DNA of 64,000 nucleotides from an uncultured Pseudobutyrivibrio sp. (GTDB lineage Bacteria > Bacillota > Clostridia > Lachnospirales > Lachnospiraceae): the NCBI GenBank assembly GCA_900546435.1, contig URCQ01000009.1, positions 1 to 64,000 of the forward strand, written 5' to 3'. The first letter of the stretch is position 1. Every line of letters starts with the position of its first letter. A program made the position numbers and the translations under genes. This document shows, one piece after another, positions 9,358-17,608 of this stretch. The notes beneath the pieces are model-generated. The model was not told where the DNA came from, did not search any database, and saw only the letters and a list, made by a program, of their open reading frames with translations.

Positions 9358-10425
9358 ATGAGTGATAGTACCCTTCACATCGGAACGCTTGCTTCAAATA
9401 ATGTAAACAATATTGTAAATGATACAAGTAAATATGATGAATACAAAGAAAAAGTAAAGGATTTGGAAAAAGAACTTCAAACCCGAAAAGACACTTTTGA
9501 GAAAATGACAGAACCACTGGTATATGTATGTGACTGTTATCAAAAATTTAATGTAGTCACAGGTATGCCTAAAAGCACATTCGGAGATTCTTTTGGCTAT
9601 GCAATGCAGAAAGAAATTTCGGATTATATGCAGGATTTTTATGCTGGAAAGGTGAGCAGGGAGGATCTTGATTCTTATTTTGAGAAATGTTGTACTTCCA
9701 TGCGTACTTACCGGACCGGACAGCATCAGACATCCGGAACCAATGAAGCAGATAATACACAGATCGTAAGTGAGATGTATGAGGTTTTTGCGAAAGAAAA
9801 TGCAAGGGCGGCAGGTCAGGCGAACTATCAGGAAGGAAAAGCGTGGAATGAAAAATATTATTCTGATGGTCACAGTGATTGGACTTATTATAATTCAGAT
9901 TATTACTATCAATGCAATGACACCAATGCGGCATTGAGAGAATCTGCTCGGAAGATGACGGAAAAATGGGAATTGGACGGGATTGACTGTGATGAAATAG
10001 AAGCAAATTCCAGCCTTACGTTAGATGGAGGTTTTGATTTTAACAGCATATGGAATTCGGATTTTAGGAATCAGGCTGGAAGGAGCAGTCTGGCAAAGGA
10101 ATCAACGATACCGCCTGAGAATTTTAAGATGTTTTTTAAGGAACAGGTAACATCTTTTACAGAAGACAATAAATTTAATGGAAATCTGAAAATAACAATC
10201 GGAGAGAACAAATTCGATTTAAAGGTTCCATTTCAGACCTTACGAACTGGATCGGAAGGCGAAATTTGTAACGTTTGGGATTTAATGGAAGATTATTATT
10301 CAGAGTCAGGAGATAATTCTAACATCAAAAATTTCTTGGGGAATATGTCTGTATTTACACGATGGTACGCATATGAAACAAGAATCAATGACATATTTGG
10401 TGATTATGAAGTATCGCATAATTAA
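9358..10425 (+). CDS. leaderless partner protein 1, unknown function
   Basis: 355 residues, hydrophilic, with no signal peptide or membrane segment. Residues 20-55 are coiled-coil-like. The middle is rich in Tyr, Asn and Asp and there are a few Cys (CDCYQKF, then KCC). I do not recognise a family. It follows the secreted protein gene with a 95-base gap containing a hairpin and is the second gene of the operon that ends at 12891. Like the other leaderless proteins here, its N-terminus is short, polar and Ser/Asn rich (MSDSTLHIGT). It could be an intracellular partner, or exported by another route. Confidence 0.6.
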   Translation: MSDSTLHIGTLASNNVNNIVNDTSKYDEYKEKVKDLEKELQTRKDTFEKMTEPLVYVCDCYQKFNVVTGMPKSTFGDSFGYAMQKEISDYMQDFYAGKVSREDLDSYFEKCCTSMRTYRTGQHQTSGTNEADNTQIVSEMYEVFAKENARAAGQANYQEGKAWNEKYYSDGHSDWTYYNSDYYYQCNDTNAALRESARKMTEKWELDGIDCDEIEANSSLTLDGGFDFNSIWNSDFRNQAGRSSLAKESTIPPENFKMFFKEQVTSFTEDNKFNGNLKITIGENKFDLKVPFQTLRTGSEGEICNVWDLMEDYYSESGDNSNIKNFLGNMSVFTRWYAYETRINDIFGDYEVSHN

Positions 10426-10475
10426 CACGGTTGGAAAAATAAGAGAAAAGATATATTAGAAAGGTGAACTTTTGT

Positions 10476-11054
10476 GTGAAAAGTAAAATTTTTACAAAGA
10501 TAATAGCTAGTGCAATGTCAGTTATGATGATTTTTTCGATGAGTGGAGTATCTGTAAAGGCAGCACAATTGCAGGAAAACAACGAATTGAAGACGGTTAT
10601 GGTAGATATGAAAGATGTTGCAACAGGGGATGCTATAGTATATGCCAGTACGAGTACATCAACAAAGACATTGTCAAAGGATTATGCTACTTCAACAGGG
10701 CAGACAGGTGCAATCACTTCGATAGGACAGAATGTAGATTTCAGTAGTATTATTCCACAAGGATCAGTAATTGAAAGTATTACAATTTATTGTCCTACAG
10801 GTACTAGAGTAACGCAATCAAAATATACCACAATAAACAATTATTTGATTAGTAGTTATGAAACAGGAACAACAGCGACTGTATCTTTTAAGCAAACAAA
10901 TAGCCCATCTTCAACAAGTAAAACTACAGCTTTTTCAGGAGAGGCAGCGAATGTTAAATTTTTAGTGAAAATTCAGGGAAAGATTATACAACAATATACA
11001 GGGATGGATGGATTTACTGTATTTGGTGGAAAGATGATAGTTACTTATCGCTAG
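10476..11054 (+). CDS. small secreted protein 2
   Basis: About 192 residues with a signal peptide (basic VKSKIFTK start, hydrophobic core, cut near VKA). I prefer GTG 10476, which lies 10 bases after AGAAAGG; GTG 10464 is possible but overlaps that site. The mature part is Ser/Thr rich and predicted beta, with no cysteines in disulfide-like pairs apart from one, and no enzymatic motif. It is the third gene of the 7502-12878 operon and is followed by another leaderless protein. Function unknown. Confidence 0.65.
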   Translation: MKSKIFTKIIASAMSVMMIFSMSGVSVKAAQLQENNELKTVMVDMKDVATGDAIVYASTSTSTKTLSKDYATSTGQTGAITSIGQNVDFSSIIPQGSVIESITIYCPTGTRVTQSKYTTINNYLISSYETGTTATVSFKQTNSPSSTSKTTAFSGEAANVKFLVKIQGKIIQQYTGMDGFTVFGGKMIVTYR

Positions 11055-11076
11055 TATGATTTAAGGAGACGAGTTA

Positions 11077-11742
11077 ATGAGTATATCATTGTCAGGTATA
11101 GGAGCTATTGGAAAAGAGCAATTAATTTCCTCATGCAGTAACGGAGAACCGAATTGGTCTTATATTCCAACAAAGGGGGAAAGTTCAAAAACGCAGGCTG
11201 AATTTGTTAGTGAGATTAGAGAATTGGCACGACAAGCAGCTACGACAACAAATAAGACAGAATCCGAATATATTTCCAAACAGGTTCTTTGTTTACGAGC
11301 AGAATATCTATCAGATGTTGCACCTGATAGAAAACAATTATATGAACAGGCTAAAAATACAATGAAAAACCAAGGCAGTAATCAAAAATGTAAAGGATGT
11401 GGAGAATTAACATTATTGGATTTTTTGGAGAAAGCGGAAGGAAAAAATAGCGATTTTGCGGAAAAGCAGTTTGTGCTAGCGGGAGGAGGGACATTGAATT
11501 GCCCAATTTTAACTTCTGGTGGTTATGGTGCTGAAATTCAGTATCAGGGAGTAAAAGTATTATCTAATCTTGGAAACGGATGGGGTTATGAGATGACACC
11601 AGCGGAACTTGCAAAAAAAGATGAATTTTATTCTATTTATTGGAGTGAATATAATTCAGTAAAAGAAAATGGAAGTTCCGAATTGAGAGAGATGCCAGAT
11701 TATTTGGATCAGGATAGACCGTCTTTTGAAGCTAGAGCATAA
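11077..11742 (+). CDS. leaderless partner protein 2, unknown function
   Basis: 221 residues, starting after TAAGGAG. It has no signal peptide (MSISLSGIGAIGKEQLIS). A KCKGCGELTLLDFLEKAEGK segment around residue 105-125 has a CxxC pair, and a Gly-rich stretch follows. I recall similar hypothetical proteins in Lachnospiraceae but cannot name a family with confidence. It sits between two secreted protein genes and belongs to the same transcription unit. Confidence 0.6.
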   Translation: MSISLSGIGAIGKEQLISSCSNGEPNWSYIPTKGESSKTQAEFVSEIRELARQAATTTNKTESEYISKQVLCLRAEYLSDVAPDRKQLYEQAKNTMKNQGSNQKCKGCGELTLLDFLEKAEGKNSDFAEKQFVLAGGGTLNCPILTSGGYGAEIQYQGVKVLSNLGNGWGYEMTPAELAKKDEFYSIYWSEYNSVKENGSSELREMPDYLDQDRPSFEARA

Positions 11743-11814
11743 AATAAACTTTTCTTGACAAATACAAATCTTGATTCAAAGAGAGTTAGAGAATAAGAGA
11801 AAGGATGTATTAAT

Positions 11815-12363
11815 ATGAAAAAGTTTAAAATGTTATTAAGCGTAATGGCACTTGGAGTATTATTGATTACGAATGTTGTTCCAGTTAGTGCTGCTGAAAA
11901 GATTCAATCAACAAAAATAGAAAGTCTCAGTGAACTTGACTTAGATACATACACTCAGGAATTGATGGAAGCTGATGATGGAATACAATTATATGCACCG
12001 GCTCCAGCCTTAACACAATTTAAGTTACTGCTTATCAACTCTGAAAAAGCAGGGCAGGAGACTATTCAAAATTCTTCATCTTCAATGCAGGTAGGCTCAC
12101 GTTTAGATCATGGTGGAACATGGTTTCAGGCAATAACGGCAGAAGTAGGGTATGCTAAAACCAGATACGCATATTTTAACGGTGTTAGAATGACATTGAC
12201 AGCAACAGAGCCGATGTATCTTGACAGTGATAATATCGTAGATGGATATTATTGTCTTTGGACATATGAAGGAAGTGAATATGAAGCTGGAACATTTACA
12301 GCAAATTCCACTTCGGCAAATTCTCCGTGGAATACAATGAGTTTGAGATTTAATGTGTACTAA
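11815..12363 (+). CDS. small secreted protein 3
   Basis: 182 residues with a typical signal peptide (MKKFKMLLSVMALGVLLITN, cut after VSA). A short acidic pro-like region is followed by a beta-rich domain with many Tyr, Trp and Thr, and the C-terminus ends NPWNTMSLRFNVY-like. No anchor or active-site motif is seen. It starts after GAAAGGATG and is followed after 14 bases by the next leaderless gene, so the two are probably translationally coordinated. Confidence 0.65.
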   Translation: MKKFKMLLSVMALGVLLITNVVPVSAAEKIQSTKIESLSELDLDTYTQELMEADDGIQLYAPAPALTQFKLLLINSEKAGQETIQNSSSSMQVGSRLDHGGTWFQAITAEVGYAKTRYAYFNGVRMTLTATEPMYLDSDNIVDGYYCLWTYEGSEYEAGTFTANSTSANSPWNTMSLRFNVY

Positions 12364-12377
12364 GGAGGATTTGCACT

Positions 12378-12878
12378 ATGCAGATTAATTCTAATTATTC
12401 TATGAATGGTGTGCTGTATGAAACTAGACGTAAGCAGGATAATATCCCTCAATTTAGTACAGAATGTGTTGTTCAGGAAAATGAAAATATAAATCCGTAT
12501 ATGGAAGAAGTAGACTTTGATGAAAAAGCATTTGATATGATTGGATCGAACGCTCCACAGGATGTAAAGGATGCATGGATGGAAGCTGCTAAGGAAGTAA
12601 ATGCAAATGGCTTGGGAATAAAGGGAAACGGAATGTTGAGCCATATATCGCAGATGATGGTACAAAGGCTGAATAAACAGATGAAAGGGGAAGACGATGT
12701 GGATAACATCGACATTTTGGGAAATACAACAGAATCTGCAATTCAGGCAACGAAACAGGCACTGTACGATTTAGATCACCCAAAGGAATATGTTCCGAAA
12801 AGTATAGAAGTTCAGCGAGCTTGTATGAAAGAAAGAGAATTTTATGTTGCGTTTCTGGAAAAATTAGAAAAGTTATAA
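12378..12878 (+). CDS. leaderless partner protein 3, unknown function
   Basis: 166 residues, beginning MQINSNYSMNGVLYETRRK after a perfect AAGGAGG. It is mostly helical and acidic, with no signal peptide. The central SNAPQDVKDAWMEAAKE region looks like a conserved helical block of clostridial hypothetical proteins. It is the last gene of the operon, which ends at the strong terminator right behind it. Confidence 0.6.
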   Translation: MQINSNYSMNGVLYETRRKQDNIPQFSTECVVQENENINPYMEEVDFDEKAFDMIGSNAPQDVKDAWMEAAKEVNANGLGIKGNGMLSHISQMMVQRLNKQMKGEDDVDNIDILGNTTESAIQATKQALYDLDHPKEYVPKSIEVQRACMKEREFYVAFLEKLEKL

Positions 12879-12890
12879 TTCATAAAACAA

Positions 12891-12945
12891 AAAAGATGCA
12901 GAGATGTATATTATCAACAATTATACATTTCTGCATCTTTTTATT
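12891..12945 (+). terminator. terminator of the exoprotein operon
   Basis: AAAAGATGCAGAGATGTATA pairs almost perfectly with TTATACATTTCTGCATCTTT and ends in a T-run. This marks the end of the 7502-12878 transcription unit. Confidence 0.9.
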
Positions 12946-13052
12946 TTGAGCATTCCAATAGTAATACGCTAAATCTTAAATAACTGTATATAAGGAAAAT
13001 ATGATATGATTATATTCAAATATGAAATTACAGGATCAGAGGTATACACAGT

Positions 13053-13412
13053 ATGTACAGAGACACTATATTTCAATATGTAAAAAAACAATATGGAACA
13101 ATTCCAGAATATCTGTGGAATGATTTACCAGATAGTGCAATACTTCGTAATGACAATGGAAAATGGTACGCAGTATTTATGAATTTGGAAGGCTTTAAAA
13201 TCGGATTGGATACAAAAGATAGGGTTGATATTATGGTTGTAAAATGTAAGCCGGATATGATAAGTGTTATGACACACATGAAAGGCTTTCTGCCGGGATA
13301 TCACATGGATAAAAGTAATTGGATCACAATTCTTCTGGATGGGACAGTCCAGGAGGCGAAGATATTAGATTTTCTTGATATGAGCTATGATTTGACGGAC
13401 GGGGCAGATTGA
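13053..13412 (+). CDS. MmcQ/YjbR family protein
   Basis: 119 residues matching the small MmcQ/YjbR (CyaY-like fold) family. Features are an N-terminal helix pair, a WYAVFMNL strand, a VVKCKP strand and the signature NWITILLDG ending in a helix (LDFLDMSYDL). Members are thought to bind DNA, but their role is poorly defined. The gene stands alone between the operon terminator and the small peptide region; an AGAGG ribosome site precedes it. Confidence 0.8.
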   Translation: MYRDTIFQYVKKQYGTIPEYLWNDLPDSAILRNDNGKWYAVFMNLEGFKIGLDTKDRVDIMVVKCKPDMISVMTHMKGFLPGYHMDKSNWITILLDGTVQEAKILDFLDMSYDLTDGAD

Positions 13413-13431
13413 GGAAAGTATGAAATAATAT

Positions 13432-13515
13432 TTAAAAACGATAATATCCTCTTGTGAAGAAAGTTGCATAAAAGCTAAGTATATTTTCAATAAAGTTGTG
13501 AAGTTTATTTTTCAT
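13432..13515 (-). CDS. 27-residue peptide, copy A
   Basis: Minus-strand ATG at 13515 starts a 27-codon frame ending TAA. The peptide begins MKNKLHNFIENILSFY and ends with an aromatic basic tail; net charge is positive, with a hydrophobic amphipathic centre. A second frame at 13593-13676 has the same length and about 65 percent identity, with conservative replacements and silent third-base changes, which argues for real coding. The ribosome site (GAAAGG) is far (12 bases). It could be a PSM-like or type I toxin peptide; no family is recognised. Confidence 0.5.
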   Translation of the reverse strand: MKNKLHNFIENILSFYATFFTRGYYRF

Positions 13516-13711
13516 GGAAGTCTATCGCCTTTCGTTTTCCTATGACTATTACCATAATGATCTGCAAGATCTGTTTGTGGGACAACTGCATATTACATAG
13601 GGTAAAATCTGTGTGTGAAAAAGTTTGCATAAAAGCTAAGTAAGTTTTCAATAAAGTTGTGGAATTTGTTTCTCATGGAAGTTCATCTCCTTTCTGTTTA
13701 CGCTGTCATTA
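13453..13711. repeat. two direct copies of about 100 bp (13453-13553 and 13611-13711)
   Basis: The copies share TTGCATAAAAGCTAAGTA and TTTTCAATAAAGTTGTG blocks and a CATGGAAG block at a period of about 158 bases. The conserved part coincides with the two minus-strand peptide frames and their upstream translation signals, so this is a duplicated minigene rather than an insertion-sequence end. Confidence 0.8.
13593..13676 (-). CDS. 27-residue peptide, copy B
   Basis: Minus-strand ATG at 13676 has an AAAGGAG site about 10 bases upstream, a better ribosome site than copy A. The peptide begins MRNKFHNFIENLLSFY, continues with an FF pair and ends FYPM. It is a paralog of copy A: K/R, L/F, I/L and Y/F exchanges are conservative and several codons differ only at the third base. 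It lies in an otherwise gene-free stretch before the first agr locus, on the opposite strand. Function unknown. Confidence 0.55.
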   Translation of the reverse strand: MRNKFHNFIENLLSFYANFFTHRFYPM

Positions 13712-13765
13712 TAAAACACGAAGGGGGATATTACTTGCCAAAATAAAAAAATAAATAGACAAAAA

Positions 13766-13815
13766 TTGCAACGGGCAGAAAGTGTGTAAATATTCTCTGT
13801 CCGTTGCAGTTTCTT
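13766..13815. terminator. strong hairpin, probable terminator
   Basis: TTGCAACGGGCAGA (13766-13779) pairs with TCTGTCCGTTGCA (ending near 13808) and a T-rich stretch follows. On the minus strand it precedes the peptide genes, and AT-rich sequence also lies on that side. Confidence 0.55.
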
Positions 13816-13864
13816 ATATATTTTTGCTATACCGATTGCTAATAATATTGCAACAGCGGATTTT

Positions 13865-14059
13865 ATGATTCATTCCACGCTTATGAATGAACAGTATTCA
13901 CATCAGATTGAAAATTTTAAAAACACTGTGGATGTCAGAGTAAAAGAAATGCAGTGATGGATATGATAAATAGCCAAAAAACGTCCGCAAATAGAATTTA
14001 CAACAGAATATAAAGCAGATAAAGACGAATGGTATCAGATGTGCCATTCGTTTTTTTAA
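13865..14059 (+). other. gene-poor stretch with coding-like remnants and a terminator
   Basis: Short frames occur here (for example ATG 13865 to TGA 13957, 30 residues, MIHSTLMNEQYSHQIENF). They lack ribosome sites and look like remains of genes. At 14024-14058 ACGAATGG pairs with CCATTCGT before TTTTTTT, a clear terminator. Nothing else is recognised. Confidence 0.4.
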
Positions 14060-14175
14060 TAAAAGCACAAATTAACCTACTTACGAGCATAAAATGATGT
14101 GCATTGGGTTGTTTTCTGGACTATGAGAATCAAAGTCCCATTGATATGATTAACATGGAAAAGAGGTGCAAAATC

Positions 14176-14511
14176 TTGGACACAGGAAGAAAAGATGCCA
14201 ATATACAGATAGGAAAGAGACTAAGAGAGGCAAGACTGAATATGAACCTTGAAAAGTCAGAAATTGCGGATGTATTGGGTGTTACAGTAGAACATTATCG
14301 AAAACTTGAAGCAGGTGTAACTGGAATATCTGTAGATAAAGTATTGACACTCTATCATAAATATGGAATTGATCCTACATATCTTATAACAGGCGAGAGC
14401 AGCAACATAAAAGATTTTAATTTGGATTACTATGTTGCGAACAGCACAAAAGAGCAGAGAAATGATTTTTTTGACCGTGTGCTGGCGTATTTATCTAAGT
14501 TGATTAGATAA
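14176..14511 (+). CDS. XRE-family transcriptional regulator
   Basis: About 111 residues. TTG 14176 follows AAGAGGTG at a good distance; the frame is open further upstream to TTG 14104, with ATG 14146 and 14155 as other options. The helix-turn-helix (IGKRLREARLNMNLEKSEIA, then GVTVEHYRKLEAG) is typical of Cro/C1 repressors. The C-terminal part is helical. It sits 44 bases before the locus 1 response regulator and may repress or tune the agr locus. A paralog lies at 26038. Confidence 0.8.
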   Translation: MDTGRKDANIQIGKRLREARLNMNLEKSEIADVLGVTVEHYRKLEAGVTGISVDKVLTLYHKYGIDPTYLITGESSNIKDFNLDYYVANSTKEQRNDFFDRVLAYLSKLIR

Positions 14512-14555
14512 ATTGAAGTGCTTCCTGCTTCCAAGCTCGAAAAGGAGGAAGTGTT

Positions 14556-15263
14556 ATGCTTAATATTGCGGTCTGTGATGACAGCAGAACAGATGTAGAA
14601 ATGCTGGAAAGTGCTTTTGATAAGTTAGCACAGTACCAGTTTTCTTATGAAGTGTATTTTACAGCGAAGGAGTTGCTGAAGCATGTTATAGATGATGGGG
14701 AAATGTATCATCTGTATATATTTGACATTGAAATGCCGGAGATGAATGGTTTGCAGCTTGCAAAAGAAATCCGGAAAATAGATGCCAAAGCATTGTTTGT
14801 ATTCCTGACTGGATATACGCAGTATGTTATGGATGTTTTTGAGGTTATTACCTTTGACTATATTTCTAAACCGATTACAGTGGAAAAGCTGGAGTCCGTC
14901 CTTTTAAAAGCCATGCAGTATCTTCATATGATAAAGCGTGACTTTGTCTTTCAGTTCCGAAAAAATCAGTTTCGTATTAGCTGCGATGATATTGTGTATT
15001 TTGAGAAGAAAGGTCGTCAGGCAGTGATACATACGATCTCAGAAAATTTCAAGGCAAATATGACAACTGAAGAAATATGGAAACAGCTTGATGATAAGGT
15101 CTTTGCCCATATTCATGTATCATATATCATCAATCTTGGGCATATCAGGGCGATTGAGGGAGATGAAGTAGTGATGGACAATGAAGAAAGACTTCTGATT
15201 GCCCGTTCCCATAAGCAGAATTTAAAAGAAAAACATATGGAGTTTGTAAGGAGGATGGTTTAA
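14556..15263 (+). CDS. LytTR response regulator (AgrA-like), agr locus 1
   Basis: 235 residues. The receiver domain (1-120) has the acidic pair DD at 8-9, phospho-acceptor D57 in FDIEMPEMNG and the conserved lysine in ISKPI. The LytTR DNA-binding domain (about 135-235) has the typical YFEKKGRQ strand and the HxSYIINL element. It starts after AAAGGAGG. Two bases separate its stop from the kinase start, so they form one operon. It likely binds the GTTACACTT paired repeats at 16562 and 24693; this pairing is inferred from location. Confidence 0.92.
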   Translation: MLNIAVCDDSRTDVEMLESAFDKLAQYQFSYEVYFTAKELLKHVIDDGEMYHLYIFDIEMPEMNGLQLAKEIRKIDAKALFVFLTGYTQYVMDVFEVITFDYISKPITVEKLESVLLKAMQYLHMIKRDFVFQFRKNQFRISCDDIVYFEKKGRQAVIHTISENFKANMTTEEIWKQLDDKVFAHIHVSYIINLGHIRAIEGDEVVMDNEERLLIARSHKQNLKEKHMEFVRRMV

Positions 15264-15265
15264 GG

Positions 15266-16552
15266 ATGGAATATGTGATACGCTTTGCCATCAGCCTGTT
15301 TGATCTGGCAGTGTTTATGTATTATTTTCATTCCAATAAGAAAATGAAACCAGTATCAAAGGTATGGATATTGGCTGGATTTACCATTGCTGCAATTATA
15401 TGGACATTTGTCAGCAACATAAAAAATCCGTATCTGAATCTTGCGACTCTTTTGATTGTGCTTATACTGTTATCATTTTATTATGAATCAGGAATGTGGA
15501 CGAGAATTATAAATATTGTGACATTCATGGGTATTGGAATGCTGTTTGAACCTGTAGCCTTGCTGTTACTCCATGCTATGAATTTTCATATGGGAGAAAG
15601 TTATAAATATTATTTTGTAATGGTAATATGCAGCTTTGTTCGTGGAAATGTGATGTATATTCTGTCAAAATTGATTTCAAAGAAAGGGATGCAGATTGCT
15701 GATTTTCCGAAAGAAATTTTGGGTGTGCTTGTTATGGTATTTGCCTTTACGGTGTTGAACTGCTGCTTTGTTATTCTTTTGTCATTGGAAGCTGGCAGTG
15801 AAAAAAGCCTGCTTATGTGTGCCAGTATTGTAATTTCCATTGTCCTGACAGATTATTTTATGCTGTATATGATGGAACGTTTTAATTATCTTGTGCAAAA
15901 ACAGTATGAGGATGCAATGTACAGGGAAGAAATGCACTATAAAGACATCTATTATGAAGAAGCAGAAAAACAGAATAAGGAAGTGCAGAAGTTAAAGCAC
16001 GATATGAAACATAAATTGCATGAACTGTATCATCTGTTGGAAAATAGTGATGGGCATGAACTTTCAGAGAAAATCGGTGCGATGTGCATAGAATTTGAGC
16101 AGATAGATGAAAAGCAGTATTCTGATAATCCAATCGTAGATTCTGTGCTCCGCATTAAATTTGGCAGGGCAAAGGCAAGGGGGATAAAAGTAGAAACATC
16201 TATTCGTATTCCAAAGAAGATGCAGCTTGATCATGGGGATATAGGTGTATTGTATGGAAATCTTGTGGATAATGCGGTAGAAGCCTGTAGCAAGGTGCCG
16301 GAGGAACAGCGTTTTGTAAAGATTGAAAATAAGTACCAGTCGGGGATTTTGCTTCTTGTAATAACAAACAGCAAAACAGGAAAGAAAAATAAAAGCCTGA
16401 AAACAACCAAGAAAGATAATATCCGACATGGGCATGGTGTTCAGAGTGTCCGCAAAGTGGTAGAAAAATACAATGGAACGGTAAGTTTTACAGATAAAGG
16501 GGATATATTTGAGGTTTCAGCAATGCTCTATGGAATTGAAGTGAAGGAATAA
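15266..16552 (+). CDS. sensor histidine kinase (AgrC-like, GHKL), agr locus 1
   Basis: 428 residues. About six hydrophobic segments fill residues 1-205, the usual peptide-sensing membrane domain of AgrC. A coiled linker leads to the phospho-acceptor H245 in LKHDMKH. The GHKL ATPase domain has an N-box (YGNLVDNAVEAC) and a G-box (HGHGVQSV). It should sense the peptide made by AgrD/AgrB of the same locus and phosphorylate the regulator encoded just before it. Start and spacing (2 bases) indicate translational coupling. Confidence 0.9.
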   Translation: MEYVIRFAISLFDLAVFMYYFHSNKKMKPVSKVWILAGFTIAAIIWTFVSNIKNPYLNLATLLIVLILLSFYYESGMWTRIINIVTFMGIGMLFEPVALLLLHAMNFHMGESYKYYFVMVICSFVRGNVMYILSKLISKKGMQIADFPKEILGVLVMVFAFTVLNCCFVILLSLEAGSEKSLLMCASIVISIVLTDYFMLYMMERFNYLVQKQYEDAMYREEMHYKDIYYEEAEKQNKEVQKLKHDMKHKLHELYHLLENSDGHELSEKIGAMCIEFEQIDEKQYSDNPIVDSVLRIKFGRAKARGIKVETSIRIPKKMQLDHGDIGVLYGNLVDNAVEACSKVPEEQRFVKIENKYQSGILLLVITNSKTGKKNKSLKTTKKDNIRHGHGVQSVRKVVEKYNGTVSFTDKGDIFEVSAMLYGIEVKE

Positions 16553-16561
16553 ATGCAAAGC

Positions 16562-16622
16562 GTTACACTTAAATGTCAATCTGTTACACTTTGCCGCATT
16601 TTCCTGTAAAGTATGATATAGT
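16562..16622 (+). promoter_or_regulatory. LytTR-type operator class 1 and agrD-agrB promoter
   Basis: GTTACACTT occurs at 16562 and 16583, an exact 21-bp period with AAATGTCAAT between. A TATAGT -10 lies at 16617 with no good -35, as expected for an activator-dependent promoter. The same layout, with the second repeat 34 bases before the -10, recurs at 24693-24753. Confidence 0.7.
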
Positions 16623-16655
16623 GCATTCATCAAATGCAAAGGAGGACATACATAT

Positions 16656-16844
16656 ATGTCAAAATTAAGAAGATTGATGAACCGACTCAGTCATGGAGCA
16701 TTAACCAGCGTGGCAGCACTTGCCCTTACGGTAACTGCAACCAATATGAACCGTTGCTGCTGGTTTATTTTCGGACAGGACAAGTTACCGGATAATGCGA
16801 AAAAACTTAGAAAATTTTAAGGTGGTAACAGGGTATGATTGCTA
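16656..16844 (+). CDS. agrD: AgrD-type cyclic autoinducer pro-peptide, locus 1
   Basis: 62 residues, too short for ordinary ORF calling, starting after GGAGG. The N-terminal 30 residues form the basic, amphipathic leader (MSKLRRLMNRL, then a hydrophobic stretch). The core is NRCCWFIF and the tail is GQDKLPDNAKNL, resembling the conserved clostridial tail after the cleavage site. By analogy with known five-residue thiolactones, the ring is probably Cys35-Trp-Phe-Ile-Phe39. The 3' end overlaps the agrB start by 10 bases. Cys34 next to the ring cysteine is unusual and leaves a six-residue ring possible. Confidence 0.85.
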
Positions 16845-17419
16845 AATTTGCAAAGAAGATAAATGAAATATTGATACAAAAGGAGATTGTGCAAAAAGAG
16901 GATGCAGAACTGTACCAATATGGGATAGAAAATGGCATTGTTGTTGCAGGAAACCTTTTGGCTTCTGGAATATTTGGCATTGTGACGGGGAGACCGGGAC
17001 TTGTTCTGGTCTTCCTGTTATTTTATGCCTCGTTGAGAAGCTATAGTGGGGGCAGCCACTGTAAGAGTAGAATCGGCTGTTTTTTGATATCAATGGCAAT
17101 TTTATTTATTCCGGTTTATACATATGAGCCTGTAATGAAAAATGTTCCTAATGCCGTGATTTTATTGATCGGAGTTCTTGCAGTGGTAATTATTATTGTC
17201 CTTGCCCCAGTGGAAAGTATCAATAAACCTCTTGATGAGGAAGAAAGAAAGTATTATGCAAGGGTAACACATTGCATAACAGCATTGCAGGTATGTGTTC
17301 TTATCATTTTATTTTGTTTGGATCTACAAGATTATTTTTATGCTGGGTATGTGAGTATAGTCCTGATAGCAGTATTTATGGTTATGGGAAAGATTGCAGT
17401 GAAACGATATGTGCAATAG
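16835..17419 (+). CDS. agrB: AgrB peptide-processing protease, locus 1
   Basis: 194 residues with several membrane segments. The catalytic signature of AgrB is clear: LRSYSGGSHCKSRIGC, giving His75 and Cys82, the same spacing as the known catalytic pair. AgrB cuts AgrD at the C-terminal side of the ring and helps cyclise and export it at the membrane. The start overlaps agrD. No terminator is evident behind it; 190 bases of AT-rich sequence separate it from locus 2. Confidence 0.93.
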   Translation: MIAKFAKKINEILIQKEIVQKEDAELYQYGIENGIVVAGNLLASGIFGIVTGRPGLVLVFLLFYASLRSYSGGSHCKSRIGCFLISMAILFIPVYTYEPVMKNVPNAVILLIGVLAVVIIIVLAPVESINKPLDEEERKYYARVTHCITALQVCVLIILFCLDLQDYFYAGYVSIVLIAVFMVMGKIAVKRYVQ

Positions 17420-17608
17420 CAAAATGTATTAAAAATAGGTATTGATATATAATTTTGTAGACGAACATGGAATATTACAAATATAGAGTAATGGTTAAAA
17501 TTTTGGATGAAAATGCCGAAATATAATAAAAAATAGGAAAATATACAAAAAATAATCCAACCAAATGAAAGAAGTATGTCAAATTTGTGTGTGGAAGGGG
17601 ATGAGCAT

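Noticed and set aside
13453..13711. Direct repeats as ends of a mobile element
   Set aside because: The conserved part coincides with two homologous peptide frames and there is no transposase or terminal inverted repeat.
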